Positions 1-6,679 of a stretch of DNA of 11,111 nt are shown one piece after another (position 1 is the stretch's first letter; each line of letters starts with the position of its first letter). The position numbers were made by a program, and so were the translations under genes. Under the pieces are notes generated by a model, which saw only the letters and a program-made list of their open reading frames with translations, was not told where the DNA came from and did not search any database. Source of the stretch: Rhodobiaceae bacterium (lineage in GTDB: Bacteria > Pseudomonadota > Alphaproteobacteria > Parvibaculales > Parvibaculaceae); the NCBI GenBank assembly GCA_027352645.1, contig DAIEIL010000170.1, forward strand, positions 1 through 11,111, in the 5' to 3' direction.

Positions 1-1328
1 TCGTCGCGGACACGGTCGGCTTCCTTGAAATCCTTCGCCTTGCGCGCAGCCGCGCGGGCGGCGATCAGACCTTCGATCTCTTCCCCATCAATATGGGGAG
101 CAAGGCCCGCGCCTGCAAACCAGCTTTCCGGGTCCGCCTGAAGGAGGCCGATGAGATAGCCCGAGCCGAGCAAGGCGGCCTTGAGACGGGCTCTTTCGGC
201 TTTGTCGGTCGCCGTGTTCGCCTGTTTCGCCAGATCGAAGAGAACGGCCAGCGCCTTGGGCGTGTTGAGATCGTCGAGCAGCGCCTCGAGGAAGACATCC
301 GGCACGGCGTCGTTCGCCTGCGCCTCGACATCGGCGAGCGACCGGAGCGCACCATAAAGCCGGTCCAGCATGCGGCGGGACTGAATGAGGCCATCCGCCG
401 TCCAGTCGAGCGGCTGGCGGTAATGGCCATTCAGCAGCGCAAGGCGGATCGCCTCGCCCGGTGCTTCCTTGATCAGGTCGTGGACCAGCAGCACGTTGCC
501 GATCGACTTCGACATCTTTTCCTTTTCGATGTTCACGAAGCCATTATGCAGCCAGAAGCGGGCCAGCGGCGCATTGCCATGGGCGCAGTTCGACTGAGCG
601 ATTTCGTTCTCATGATGCGGGAACTGGAGGTCGATGCCGCCGCCATGAATGTCGATGGTGGTACCGAGATGCTTCTCGATCATGGCCGAGCATTCGATAT
701 GCCAGCCCGGACGGCCGCGACCCCAGGGGCTGTCCCAGCCCGGTTGTTCTGGTGTCGATGGCTTCCAGAGCACGAAGTCGGCAGGGTCTTTCTTGTAGGG
801 AGCGACCTCGACACGCGCGCCGGCGATCATGTCGTCGCGGTCGCGGCCTGAAAGGCATCCATATTCGGCATAGCTCGGCACGTTGAAAAGCACATGTCCG
901 TCCGCCGCATAGGCGTGGCCATTGGCGATCAGCGTCTCCAGCATGGCGATCATGCCGGGGACGGTTTCGGTCGCCTTGGGCTCGATGTCGGGCGGCAGCA
1001 CGCCCAGCGTGCCCATGTCGTCGCAATAGATCTTCGCGTATTTGTCCGTGATCGCGGAAATCTCGACGCCCTGCTCTTTGGCGGCGGCGATGATCTTGTC
1101 CTCGATGTCGGTGATGTTCCGCGCATAGACGACATTCGGATAGAGCCGCCGCAGCACCCGGGCGAGCACGTCGAAAACGACGGCGGGACGCGCATTGCCG
1201 ATATGGGCGAAGTTGTAGACCGTGGGTCCGCAGACATACATGGTCACACGGGCCGGATCGGTGGGCTCGAAGACCTCCTTGCGGCGGGTCAGTGAATTCT
1301 GAAGCGTAAGTCGAAGGGAAGTCGTCAT
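1..1328 (-). CDS. cysS: Cysteinyl-tRNA synthetase, 3' end cut by window edge
   Basis: This class I aminoacyl-tRNA synthetase charges tRNA-Cys with cysteine in the cytoplasm. I read the frame by hand from ATG at 1328 to position 1 and found no stop, giving 442 codons; the family is usually about 460, so only the extreme C-terminus is missing. Visible signatures are the HIGN motif at residues 42-45, KMSKS at 271-275, and the family-specific GRPGWHIECSAM and FPHHENEIAQS stretches. Zinc ligands fit C33, C213, H238 and E242, each four higher than the E. coli numbering as I recall it. The last visible residues (KDFKEADRVRDE) are the typical C-terminal segment. The start gives MTTSLRLTLQNSLTRRKEVF, a normal CysS N-terminus, although the ribosome binding site is weak. 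It is transcribed divergently from folE. Confidence 0.97.
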   Translation of the reverse strand, partial: MTTSLRLTLQNSLTRRKEVFEPTDPARVTMYVCGPTVYNFAHIGNARPAVVFDVLARVLRRLYPNVVYARNITDIEDKIIAAAKEQGVEISAITDKYAKIYCDDMGTLGVLPPDIEPKATETVPGMIAMLETLIANGHAYAADGHVLFNVPSYAEYGCLSGRDRDDMIAGARVEVAPYKKDPADFVLWKPSTPEQPGWDSPWGRGRPGWHIECSAMIEKHLGTTIDIHGGGIDLQFPHHENEIAQSNCAHGNAPLARFWLHNGFVNIEKEKMSKSIGNVLLVHDLIKEAPGEAIRLALLNGHYRQPLDWTADGLIQSRRMLDRLYGALRSLADVEAQANDAVPDVFLEALLDDLNTPKALAVLFDLAKQANTATDKAERARLKAALLGSGYLIGLLQADPESWFAGAGLAPHIDGEEIEGLIAARAAARKAKDFKEADRVRD

Positions 1329-1717
1329 CGCGGATGCCTTGGGCGGGATGCCTGATCTTGGACGCGGCATGGCGCTCGCCGCCCGGCCCGCTCCGAAGCA
1401 ACCCTGTCCATGTCAGGGATAGGCACTTGTTAATCGCCTTGATCCTGCCCGGCAAGGCTTAACATTCCGCAGAATACCAAGGGTTTACCCCCACGCTATT
1501 TGCGCTTTTAGCGGGTCGGCGCGTCTTGATAGAGCGTTTCCGCAAAGCTATATGCATCCTTGAGACGATGGAACATGGGTTGGCGCGTGGCATATAGACC
1601 TCGTGCTTGATGGGCAAAATGGCCGGCCCGCTTCGGACGGTCATGACTTGAACTGACGGCGAGCATCCTCCGCGTGTTTCGGGGGTGCCGTCGGGAAACC
1701 CCTAAAGAGATGGTCAT
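1329..1717. other. Intergenic region between divergent cysS and folE
   Basis: This stretch of about 390 bases lies between the two divergent starts, so it must hold promoters for both genes. Open frames that cross it on the minus strand lack recognisable protein content and a good ribosome binding site. The folE side has a plausible sigma-70-type promoter near 1526-1554. Its leader also has a weak inverted repeat (GACGGC at 1655-1660 with GCCGTC at 1687-1692) and a tiny GGG-AAA-CCC hairpin at 1693-1701 just before the ribosome binding site. I do not recognise a riboswitch or small RNA, and I found no convincing promoter for cysS. Confidence 0.6.
1526..1554 (+). promoter_or_regulatory. Candidate sigma-70 promoter upstream of folE
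   Basis: TTGATA at 1526-1531 (5 of 6 match to TTGACA) is followed by a 17-base spacer and TATATG at 1549-1554 (4 of 6 match to TATAAT). Transcription would begin near 1561, leaving a leader of about 157 bases before folE. The spacing is ideal, but alphaproteobacterial promoters often depart from this consensus, so this is only a candidate. Confidence 0.4.
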
Positions 1718-2350
1718 ATGGACATGAATGCTGTTGATGGGTTGCGCTCGACCATGACGGATCCCCGCTCCGCCCCCCTGAAAAAGCCCTCGCGCGAGGA
1801 AGCGGAAGCCGCCGTGCGCACGCTCATCGCATGGGCAGGCGACAATCCGGCGCGCGAAGGGCTCATCGACACGCCCGGCCGCGTCGTGCGCGCCTATGAA
1901 GAATTCTTCGAGGGCTACAACGAAGACCCCTACAAGGAACTGACCCGCACCTTCGAGGAAGTCGAAGGCTATAGCGACATGGTCATGCTCCGCGACATCG
2001 CCATCGAGAGCCATTGCGAACACCACATGGTCGCGATCCTCGGCAAGGCCCATGTCGCCTATGTGCCGACTTCCAAGGTCGTCGGCATTTCGAAGCTCGC
2101 CCGCGTCATCGAGATTTTCGCCAAGCGCCTCCAGACGCAGGAAACGATGACGGCGCAGATCGCCGATACGATCAACCGCGCGCTCGAGCCCGCCGGCGTA
2201 GCGATCCTGATCGAGGCGAAGCACCAGTGCATGACGACGCGCGGCATCAAGAAGCCGGACGTGGCGACCATCACCAGCCAGTTCACCGGCGTCTTCCGCG
2301 ACGATCCGCGCATGGAAGCCCGGTTCATGCAGATGATCCGCGGCTATTGA
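1718..2350 (+). CDS. folE: GTP cyclohydrolase I
   Basis: The enzyme converts GTP to 7,8-dihydroneopterin triphosphate, the first step of folate synthesis and a source of precursors for queuosine-type compounds in bacteria; it works as a cytoplasmic homodecamer. The 210-residue protein has the type I (FolE) signature SHCEHHM at 98-104 and KHQCMTTRG from 168. Zinc ligands C100, H103 and C171 are all present, ten lower than the E. coli positions, so this is the zinc-dependent form. The ATG at 1718 has an AAAGAGA ribosome binding site at 1704-1710, seven bases upstream. An internal ATG at 1754 (residue 13) is a possible alternative, because the first dozen residues look poorly conserved. It is followed by a palindromic repeat and hisI on the same strand; the order folE - hisI - patatin is one I know from other alphaproteobacteria. 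Confidence 0.97.
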   Translation: MDMNAVDGLRSTMTDPRSAPLKKPSREEAEAAVRTLIAWAGDNPAREGLIDTPGRVVRAYEEFFEGYNEDPYKELTRTFEEVEGYSDMVMLRDIAIESHCEHHMVAILGKAHVAYVPTSKVVGISKLARVIEIFAKRLQTQETMTAQIADTINRALEPAGVAILIEAKHQCMTTRGIKKPDVATITSQFTGVFRDDPRMEARFMQMIRGY

Positions 2351-2369
2351 GGCCCATCTCTTCATCCGG

Positions 2370-2465
2370 AAAACGTCATGGCCCGGCTTGTCCGGGCCAT
2401 CAACGTCTCTAGGATAGCGCAAAGCAAAACGCTGATGCCCCGCATGAAGCGGGGCATGACGTTTT
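2370..2465. repeat. Composite palindromic repeat element (REP/MITE-like)
   Basis: This 96-bp element lies in the folE-hisI gap. Its ends are perfect 11-bp inverted repeats: AAAACGTCATG at 2370-2380 and CATGACGTTTT at 2455-2465. Inside are two perfect 9-bp stem-loops: ATGGCCCGG / CCGGGCCAT (2378-2386 and 2392-2400, loop CTTGT) and ATGCCCCGC / GCGGGGCAT (2435-2443 and 2449-2457, loop ATGAA). The two-hairpin layout with shared ends resembles bacterial interspersed palindromic elements. Very similar units are scattered through alphaproteobacterial genomes. Transcribed, it could form two GC-rich hairpins that affect mRNA stability or read-through between folE and hisI. Read in the hisI frame it gives MARLVRAIN...PRMKRGMT, a familiar spurious N-terminal peptide. 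Confidence 0.82.
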
Positions 2466-2479
2466 GGGAGCAGAGCGTC

Positions 2480-2920
2480 ATGAGCACTTCCCTATTTGCC
2501 CCGCGCGGCAGCGAACACGAAATCGAGACCGGCACCACCCTCGCGCCGAAATTCGACGAGCATGGGCTCATTCCCGCCATCGCCACCGATGCGAAGACGG
2601 GCGACGTGCTGATGTTCGCCTGGATGAATGCCGAAGCGCTGGAGCGCACGATCCGCACCGGCGAGGCCTGGTACTGGAGCCGCTCGCGCAAGGCCTTCTG
2701 GCGCAAGGGTGAGACCAGCGGGCAGACGCAGACCGTGAAGGAAATCCGCATCGATTGCGATCAGGATGCGATCCTGCTCAAGGTCGAGGTCGGTGGAGAT
2801 GGCGGCGCATGCCATGTCGGCTACCGCTCCTGCTTCTATCGCTCGATACCGGTCGGCGCTTCCGGTCAGGTCGAACTGCGCTTCGAGGACGAAAAGCTCG
2901 GCGAACACAAGCACGGTTGA
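2480..2920 (+). CDS. hisI: Phosphoribosyl-AMP cyclohydrolase
   Basis: The enzyme opens the adenine ring of phosphoribosyl-AMP to give ProFAR, the third step of histidine synthesis, in the cytoplasm. I chose the ATG at 2480, giving 146 residues, because GGGAG at 2466-2470 lies nine bases upstream. The in-frame ATG at 2378 lies inside the palindromic repeat and would add 34 residues of repeat-derived sequence. Family motifs are MFAWMN (45-50), SRSRKAFWRKGETSGQ (67-82), the metal-binding DCDQD (92-96) and ACHVGYRSCFYR (110-121) with C111 and C118. C93, C111 and C118 are the expected zinc ligands. There is no HisE pyrophosphohydrolase domain, so this is the monofunctional form; the rest of the his pathway must be elsewhere. 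It probably shares transcription with folE, subject to the intervening hairpins. Confidence 0.95.
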   Translation: MSTSLFAPRGSEHEIETGTTLAPKFDEHGLIPAIATDAKTGDVLMFAWMNAEALERTIRTGEAWYWSRSRKAFWRKGETSGQTQTVKEIRIDCDQDAILLKVEVGGDGGACHVGYRSCFYRSIPVGASGQVELRFEDEKLGEHKHG

Positions 2921-3029
2921 AACCTGCTCCGTTCGGCCACATTTCCGCCTGACTGGTGCCGCGCTCGCGCGTTGCACTCGCCTTTGAACCTGCGCCGCAA
3001 GGGCGCATGATGCATTTGCCGTCGACGAT

Positions 3030-4079
3030 ATGAAGCAGCAGAGAATGATCCGCCCGAAGATCGGCATAGCACTGGGTAGCGGCGTCGCGCGCGGCTGGGC
3101 GCATATCGGCGTGCTTCGCGCGCTCGACCGCGCGGGCATCGCGCCCGACATCGTGTCCGGTACATCCATCGGCTCGCTGGTGGGCGGCTGCTACCTCGCA
3201 GGCAAGCTCGACCCGCTGGAAGAATTCGCCCGCTCGCTGACGCGCAGGCGCCTGCTCGGCCTTGTCGATTTCCGGTTTCGCTCATCCGGCCTCATCGGCG
3301 ATTCAAAACTCGAAGCGATGATGCGCGAGCATCTGGGCGACACCCGCATCGACCAGCTCGATCGCACCTTCGTTGCCGTCGCCACGGAGCTTGCGACCGG
3401 CCATGAGCTTTGGCTGCGCGAGGGCAATCTGGTACAGGCGATCCGCGCTTCCTATGCCCTGCCCGGCGTCTTCGCGCCGGTGCCCGTCGACAATCGCTGG
3501 CTGATCGACGGCGCCATCGTCAATCCGGTGCCTGTATCGGTAACGCGGGCACTCGGCGCACGGCTCGTCATCGCGGTCAACCTCAACACCGACCCTTTCG
3601 ATCCGGCGACGCGGCGGCATTGGGAACAGGGCCACAATCCCTTCTATGTGCATACGCCGACGCCCGAACCCTATGGCCTTGCCGAAGAGATAGACGAGAT
3701 CGTGGAAGCGGCCGAGGCGGAAGCCGCCGCAGAAGCGGGCGACGCGGACTCGAAGCTCGTCGCCGGCATTCGCGGCACGCTTGCCCGGCTGCGCGGCAAG
3801 GCGCCAGCGCCGGAACGCGAACTGGTGAAACGCGCCATGGGCGGCAAGCAGCGAGGGCCCGGATTTGCCAGCGTGATGCTCGCCTCGCTCAACATCATTC
3901 AGGACCGGCTCGCCCGCGCGCGGCTCGCCTCCGATCCGCCGGACATCGTCATCGCGCCGAAGATCGGCCACCTGACGCTGCTTGAATTCGACAAGGCGGA
4001 TGAGTTGATACGCCTCGGCGAAGAAGCGGCAGAGGAAGCCCTGCCGCTCATTCGCGAGATGTCGGACCTGTTGCGCTAG
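3030..4079 (+). CDS. Patatin-like phospholipase, RssA-type
   Basis: This is a predicted serine acyl hydrolase of the patatin family (bacterial RssA-like branch), expected to act on phospholipids or other acyl esters with a Ser-Asp dyad. The 349-residue protein has the glycine-rich oxyanion loop GSGVARGWAHIG (16-27), the nucleophile elbow GTSIG (44-48, Ser46) and the DGA motif with Asp160 (160-162), so the catalytic set is complete. There is no clear signal peptide or membrane helix, suggesting a cytoplasmic or peripheral enzyme. An Ala/Glu-rich, probably helical stretch occupies about 215-240, after the catalytic core. The start is uncertain: ATG 3030 has no good ribosome binding site, and ATG 3045 (residue 6) is the alternative. 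It follows hisI by 109 bases. Its stop codon overlaps the convergent CBS gene's stop. The true substrate cannot be read from sequence. Confidence 0.9.
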   Translation: MKQQRMIRPKIGIALGSGVARGWAHIGVLRALDRAGIAPDIVSGTSIGSLVGGCYLAGKLDPLEEFARSLTRRRLLGLVDFRFRSSGLIGDSKLEAMMREHLGDTRIDQLDRTFVAVATELATGHELWLREGNLVQAIRASYALPGVFAPVPVDNRWLIDGAIVNPVPVSVTRALGARLVIAVNLNTDPFDPATRRHWEQGHNPFYVHTPTPEPYGLAEEIDEIVEAAEAEAAAEAGDADSKLVAGIRGTLARLRGKAPAPERELVKRAMGGKQRGPGFASVMLASLNIIQDRLARARLASDPPDIVIAPKIGHLTLLEFDKADELIRLGEEAAEEALPLIREMSDLLR

Positions 4080-4504
4080 CTGTTGGCGATATAGAACCGC
4101 AGCGCCTCGGACTCCATGACGGTTTCCGCGATGCGATGTTTCACGACGTCGCCGATCGAAATGATGCCAATCACCTCGTCGCGATCCACGACAGGCAGAT
4201 GGCGGAAGCGGCCTTCGGTCATCACATCCATCAGCTCGTCGACCGAGTCGTTGAGACCGCAGGTGACGACGCGCTGCGTCATCACTTCACTCACCGGGCG
4301 TTCCAGTGCCTCGGCGCCCGAAGCCGCAACGGCGCGCACGATGTCGCGCTCGGACAACATGCCGAGGAGTTGGCCGCCCTGCATCACCACGACCGCACCG
4401 ATGCGCTTACCGGTGAGCAGCCGCGCGGCCTGGGCCAGCGTCGCGATCGGCGCGATGGTAACCACGCCCGATCCTTTGGCTTTCAGTATTGTTGCAACGT
4501 ACAT
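4076..4504 (-). CDS. Tandem CBS-domain protein
   Basis: This is a stand-alone protein of 142 residues made of two CBS domains, a fold that usually binds adenosine nucleotides such as AMP, ATP or S-adenosylmethionine and acts as an energy or ligand sensor. Domain one spans about residues 8-62 with GMLSERDIV at 48-56. Domain two spans about 70-128 with VSEVMTQRVVTC, RFRHLPVVD (99-107) and GIISIGDVVK (113-122). The start at 4504 (MYVATILKAKG) has a strong GGGAGGAG ribosome binding site just upstream; an in-frame ATG at 4579 would add 25 Gly/Pro-rich residues and is unlikely. It converges on the patatin gene and the two stop codons overlap by four bases. The target protein is unknown, since no fused effector domain or obvious partner is adjacent. 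Confidence 0.92.
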   Translation of the reverse strand: MYVATILKAKGSGVVTIAPIATLAQAARLLTGKRIGAVVVMQGGQLLGMLSERDIVRAVAASGAEALERPVSEVMTQRVVTCGLNDSVDELMDVMTEGRFRHLPVVDRDEVIGIISIGDVVKHRIAETVMESEALRFYIANS

Positions 4505-4580
4505 GGCTCTCCTCCCATACCAACCGGAGCCGCCAACGGGGCCTTTCTCTGCGGACCCTCCTCCCGGGTCAGTCCGCACC

Positions 4581-4595
4581 TTGCCGCGTCGGCAA
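4581..4595. repeat. Short perfect inverted repeat upstream of the CBS gene
   Basis: TTGCCG-CGT-CGGCAA forms a 6-bp perfect palindrome with a 3-base centre, 77 bases upstream of the CBS start and within the 252-base gap before the DUF2157 gene. It could be a regulator site for either divergent gene, or chance in GC-rich DNA. The rest of the gap holds no gene that I can support. Confidence 0.3.
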
Positions 4596-4756
4596 CTACC
4601 CTAACTTCATGTTGCGGCATTCCACCGGCCCCCGCAAGCTGCTTGACGCAGGGTAAAATTGACCCTTTTTGGGATTTTCGACCCTATTCGCGCCTTATCC
4701 CCGGGCAACATTAACCCGGTTAAGCTCGCACCAGACCCAACGATTCGGCGGCACCC

Positions 4757-6040
4757 ATGTGGCAACGCATTTACCTTCAACGTCTCAAGCACGATCTGGA
4801 ACTCTGGATCGAACGCGGCTGGGTGACGCCCCAGAATGCGGAGGCGATCCTCGCCTCAGCCAGCGGCGAGGCCACCGTCCGCCGCATTCCGCAATTGCTT
4901 GCCCTTTTCGGCGCGGTGCTGATCGGCTTTGCGGCCATGAGCTTCGTTGCCGCCAATTGGGCCGAGATTTCGAAGCTCACAAAGCTCGTACTGCTCATGG
5001 GCGCGATGTGGGCGGCCTATGGCGCCGCCTTCGTGCTGGAACGGCGTGAACATCCGGCCTTCGCGCAGGCAGCCATTATTGGCGGTCTCGCGCTTTTCGG
5101 CGCGAACATCATGCTGATCGCGCAGATATATCATGTGAACACGGACAATCCAGACTGGCTTCTGCTCTGGTGCCTCGTGTCGCTTGCCAGCGCATGGGCC
5201 CTGCCTTCACGCCCTGCCCTTGGACTCGCCTTCCTGCTGGCCTCGCTCTGGTCATTCTCGGCAACGTCCGGCGAGGGCCCCGTGCATTGGGGCTTCTTCC
5301 TACCCTGGGCGGCCTCGCTCGCGCTGGCGCTGCGGCTCAACTGGCTTTCGGGATTGCATCTCGCGATCCTCACGGCCTGCGCCTGGGCGGCCTTCAGCAT
5401 CTATCCGCTGACGGCGGCGCTTGGCTGTGGATGGAACGAGATCGTGGCCATCTATCTTCTCCTCTCCGTGCTGCTCTGGCTTGGCTCGCTTCGTGTTTCG
5501 GCGACCTCCATGCGCTTCGGCTCGACGATGGAAGCCTATGGCATAGCGCTTTCCTTCGGCCTCTTCTGGGTACTGCAGGCAATGCCGCCCGAGCACCGCG
5601 TGAGCGGAAGCTGGATCGCGGTCATCGCAATCGGCGTCGCCGCAGTGGCGGCGTTCCTCTTCCGCGAGTGGCAGGCAAAGCGGCTCTCCCCGCGCGATGC
5701 GGCGGGCCTTGCGACGCTTGCGGGTTTCGGCGCGCTTTATGCGGGCTTTGCCGCCGCCGCGCCCGCACTCGTCCCATGGCTCTATGCGGGCCTCTTCGTC
5801 GCGCTGAGCGTCTGGCTCGTCGCCTATGGATCGAGCCAGCGCAGCCGCTTTGCGCTCAATGCAGGCTTCGCCGCTTTCGCGGGCGAAGTTCTCTACCTCT
5901 ATTTCGAAACGCTTGGCACGCTGCTCGATACGGCGGCCTTCTTCGCGCTTGGCGGCGTGATCCTGATCGCGGGCGCCTATGCGCTCGCCCGGGTCCGCAA
6001 GAGCGTCGTCAATGCCGTCGATGAAGGAAGCGCGAAATGA
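4757..6040 (+). CDS. DUF2157 polytopic membrane protein
   Basis: This 427-residue integral inner-membrane protein has a short charged N-terminal segment (about residues 1-44), which includes the typical WIERGWVTPQNAEAIL, followed by roughly 12-14 hydrophobic helices. The first pair begins QLLALFGAVLIGFAAMSFVA near residue 46, followed by ANWAEISKLTKL. That N-terminal pattern is what I recognise as the DUF2157 family; its biochemical function is unknown. The start ATG at 4757 has only a weak GGCGG upstream, but it gives the expected family N-terminus. The gene overlaps the next one by four bases (ATGA at 6037-6040), indicating translational coupling. DUF2157 genes are commonly found beside a GDYXXLXY-domain gene, as here, so the two products probably form one membrane complex. 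No enzyme motif is visible in it. Confidence 0.85.
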   Translation: MWQRIYLQRLKHDLELWIERGWVTPQNAEAILASASGEATVRRIPQLLALFGAVLIGFAAMSFVAANWAEISKLTKLVLLMGAMWAAYGAAFVLERREHPAFAQAAIIGGLALFGANIMLIAQIYHVNTDNPDWLLLWCLVSLASAWALPSRPALGLAFLLASLWSFSATSGEGPVHWGFFLPWAASLALALRLNWLSGLHLAILTACAWAAFSIYPLTAALGCGWNEIVAIYLLLSVLLWLGSLRVSATSMRFGSTMEAYGIALSFGLFWVLQAMPPEHRVSGSWIAVIAIGVAAVAAFLFREWQAKRLSPRDAAGLATLAGFGALYAGFAAAAPALVPWLYAGLFVALSVWLVAYGSSQRSRFALNAGFAAFAGEVLYLYFETLGTLLDTAAFFALGGVILIAGAYALARVRKSVVNAVDEGSAK

Positions 6041-6666
6041 ACGGGTTCATCAAAAATTTCGGACGCTTCGGAACGGCCGTCATCATCCTCGCCATCATAC
6101 AGACGATCATTCTCGCATGGCTGGTCAACGGACGCGTTTCAGTACTCAGATCGAAAGATGTCGTCACGTTGAAGAGCGAGCCCGTGGATCCGCGCGATCT
6201 GTTTCGCGGCGACTATGTGGTGCTCTCCTACGGCATCTCGCGCCTGACGCTCGACGGGCTGCCCGGCGACAAGGATTTCAAACCGGGCGACACGGCCTAT
6301 GTGGAAATCGCGCCCATGCGCGACACATGGCTCGCCGAGGGCATATGGCACAAGGCGCCGACACCCGCCGGCGGAAACAAGATCATTCGCGGACACGTGA
6401 CCGGTGTTCAGAAAAATATCGGGCGCGTGCGGCCGACGCCTTCAAGCAAGGATGTGGAGGAAACGCCCTGCCCCGAATGCGCGATGGTGACCGTCGCCTA
6501 TGGCATCGAGAGCTATTTCGTGCCGGAGGGTCAGGGGCGGAAGCTCGAGGAAGAGCGAAACGCCCGCGCCCTTTCCGTCGATGTGGCGATTGCCCGCGAC
6601 GGCGAAGCCGCGATCAAGGGCATTCGCCTCAATGGCGATCTTCTCTATGAAGAACCCTTATTCTGA
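6037..6666 (+). CDS. GDYXXLXY-domain membrane-anchored protein
   Basis: This 209-residue protein has a single N-terminal transmembrane segment (about residues 13-31, TAVIILAIIQTIILAWLVN) and a presumably periplasmic domain. The diagnostic motif is GDYVVLSY at 58-65, preceded by DPRDLFR, the signature of the GDYXXLXY family of unknown function. Start ATG 6037 lies inside the DUF2157 stop region (ATGA overlap) and has AAGGA at 6024-6028, eight bases upstream. A CPEC pair at 145-148 may form a disulfide or bind metal; I do not know whether it is conserved in the family. The gene ends 13 bases before the convergent carotenoid oxygenase stop, with no visible terminator hairpin. I infer that it works with its DUF2157 partner at the membrane. 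Confidence 0.87.
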   Translation: MNGFIKNFGRFGTAVIILAIIQTIILAWLVNGRVSVLRSKDVVTLKSEPVDPRDLFRGDYVVLSYGISRLTLDGLPGDKDFKPGDTAYVEIAPMRDTWLAEGIWHKAPTPAGGNKIIRGHVTGVQKNIGRVRPTPSSKDVEETPCPECAMVTVAYGIESYFVPEGQGRKLEEERNARALSVDVAIARDGEAAIKGIRLNGDLLYEEPLF

Positions 6667-6679
6667 CGGCAGCCCCTGC

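Noticed and set aside
93..851. Long plus-strand open frame antisense to cysS
   Set aside because: The minus-strand cysS frame is unmistakable by motifs; the plus frame is Arg/Val-rich shadow sequence with no family features.
1508..2422. 304-codon minus-strand frame over folE
   Set aside because: It is antisense to folE, whose zinc-site motifs are complete, and its composition (His/Asp/Arg-rich) is typical of a GC-driven shadow frame.
4648..4670. Possible intrinsic terminator (GGGT...ACCC followed by T-run)
   Set aside because: The stem is only four base pairs, and the site lies upstream of both flanking genes, so it terminates nothing obvious.
5170..6024. 284-codon plus-strand frame inside the DUF2157 gene
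   Set aside because: It is a +1-type shadow, Arg/Pro/Leu-rich, whereas the DUF2157 frame gives regular membrane helices.
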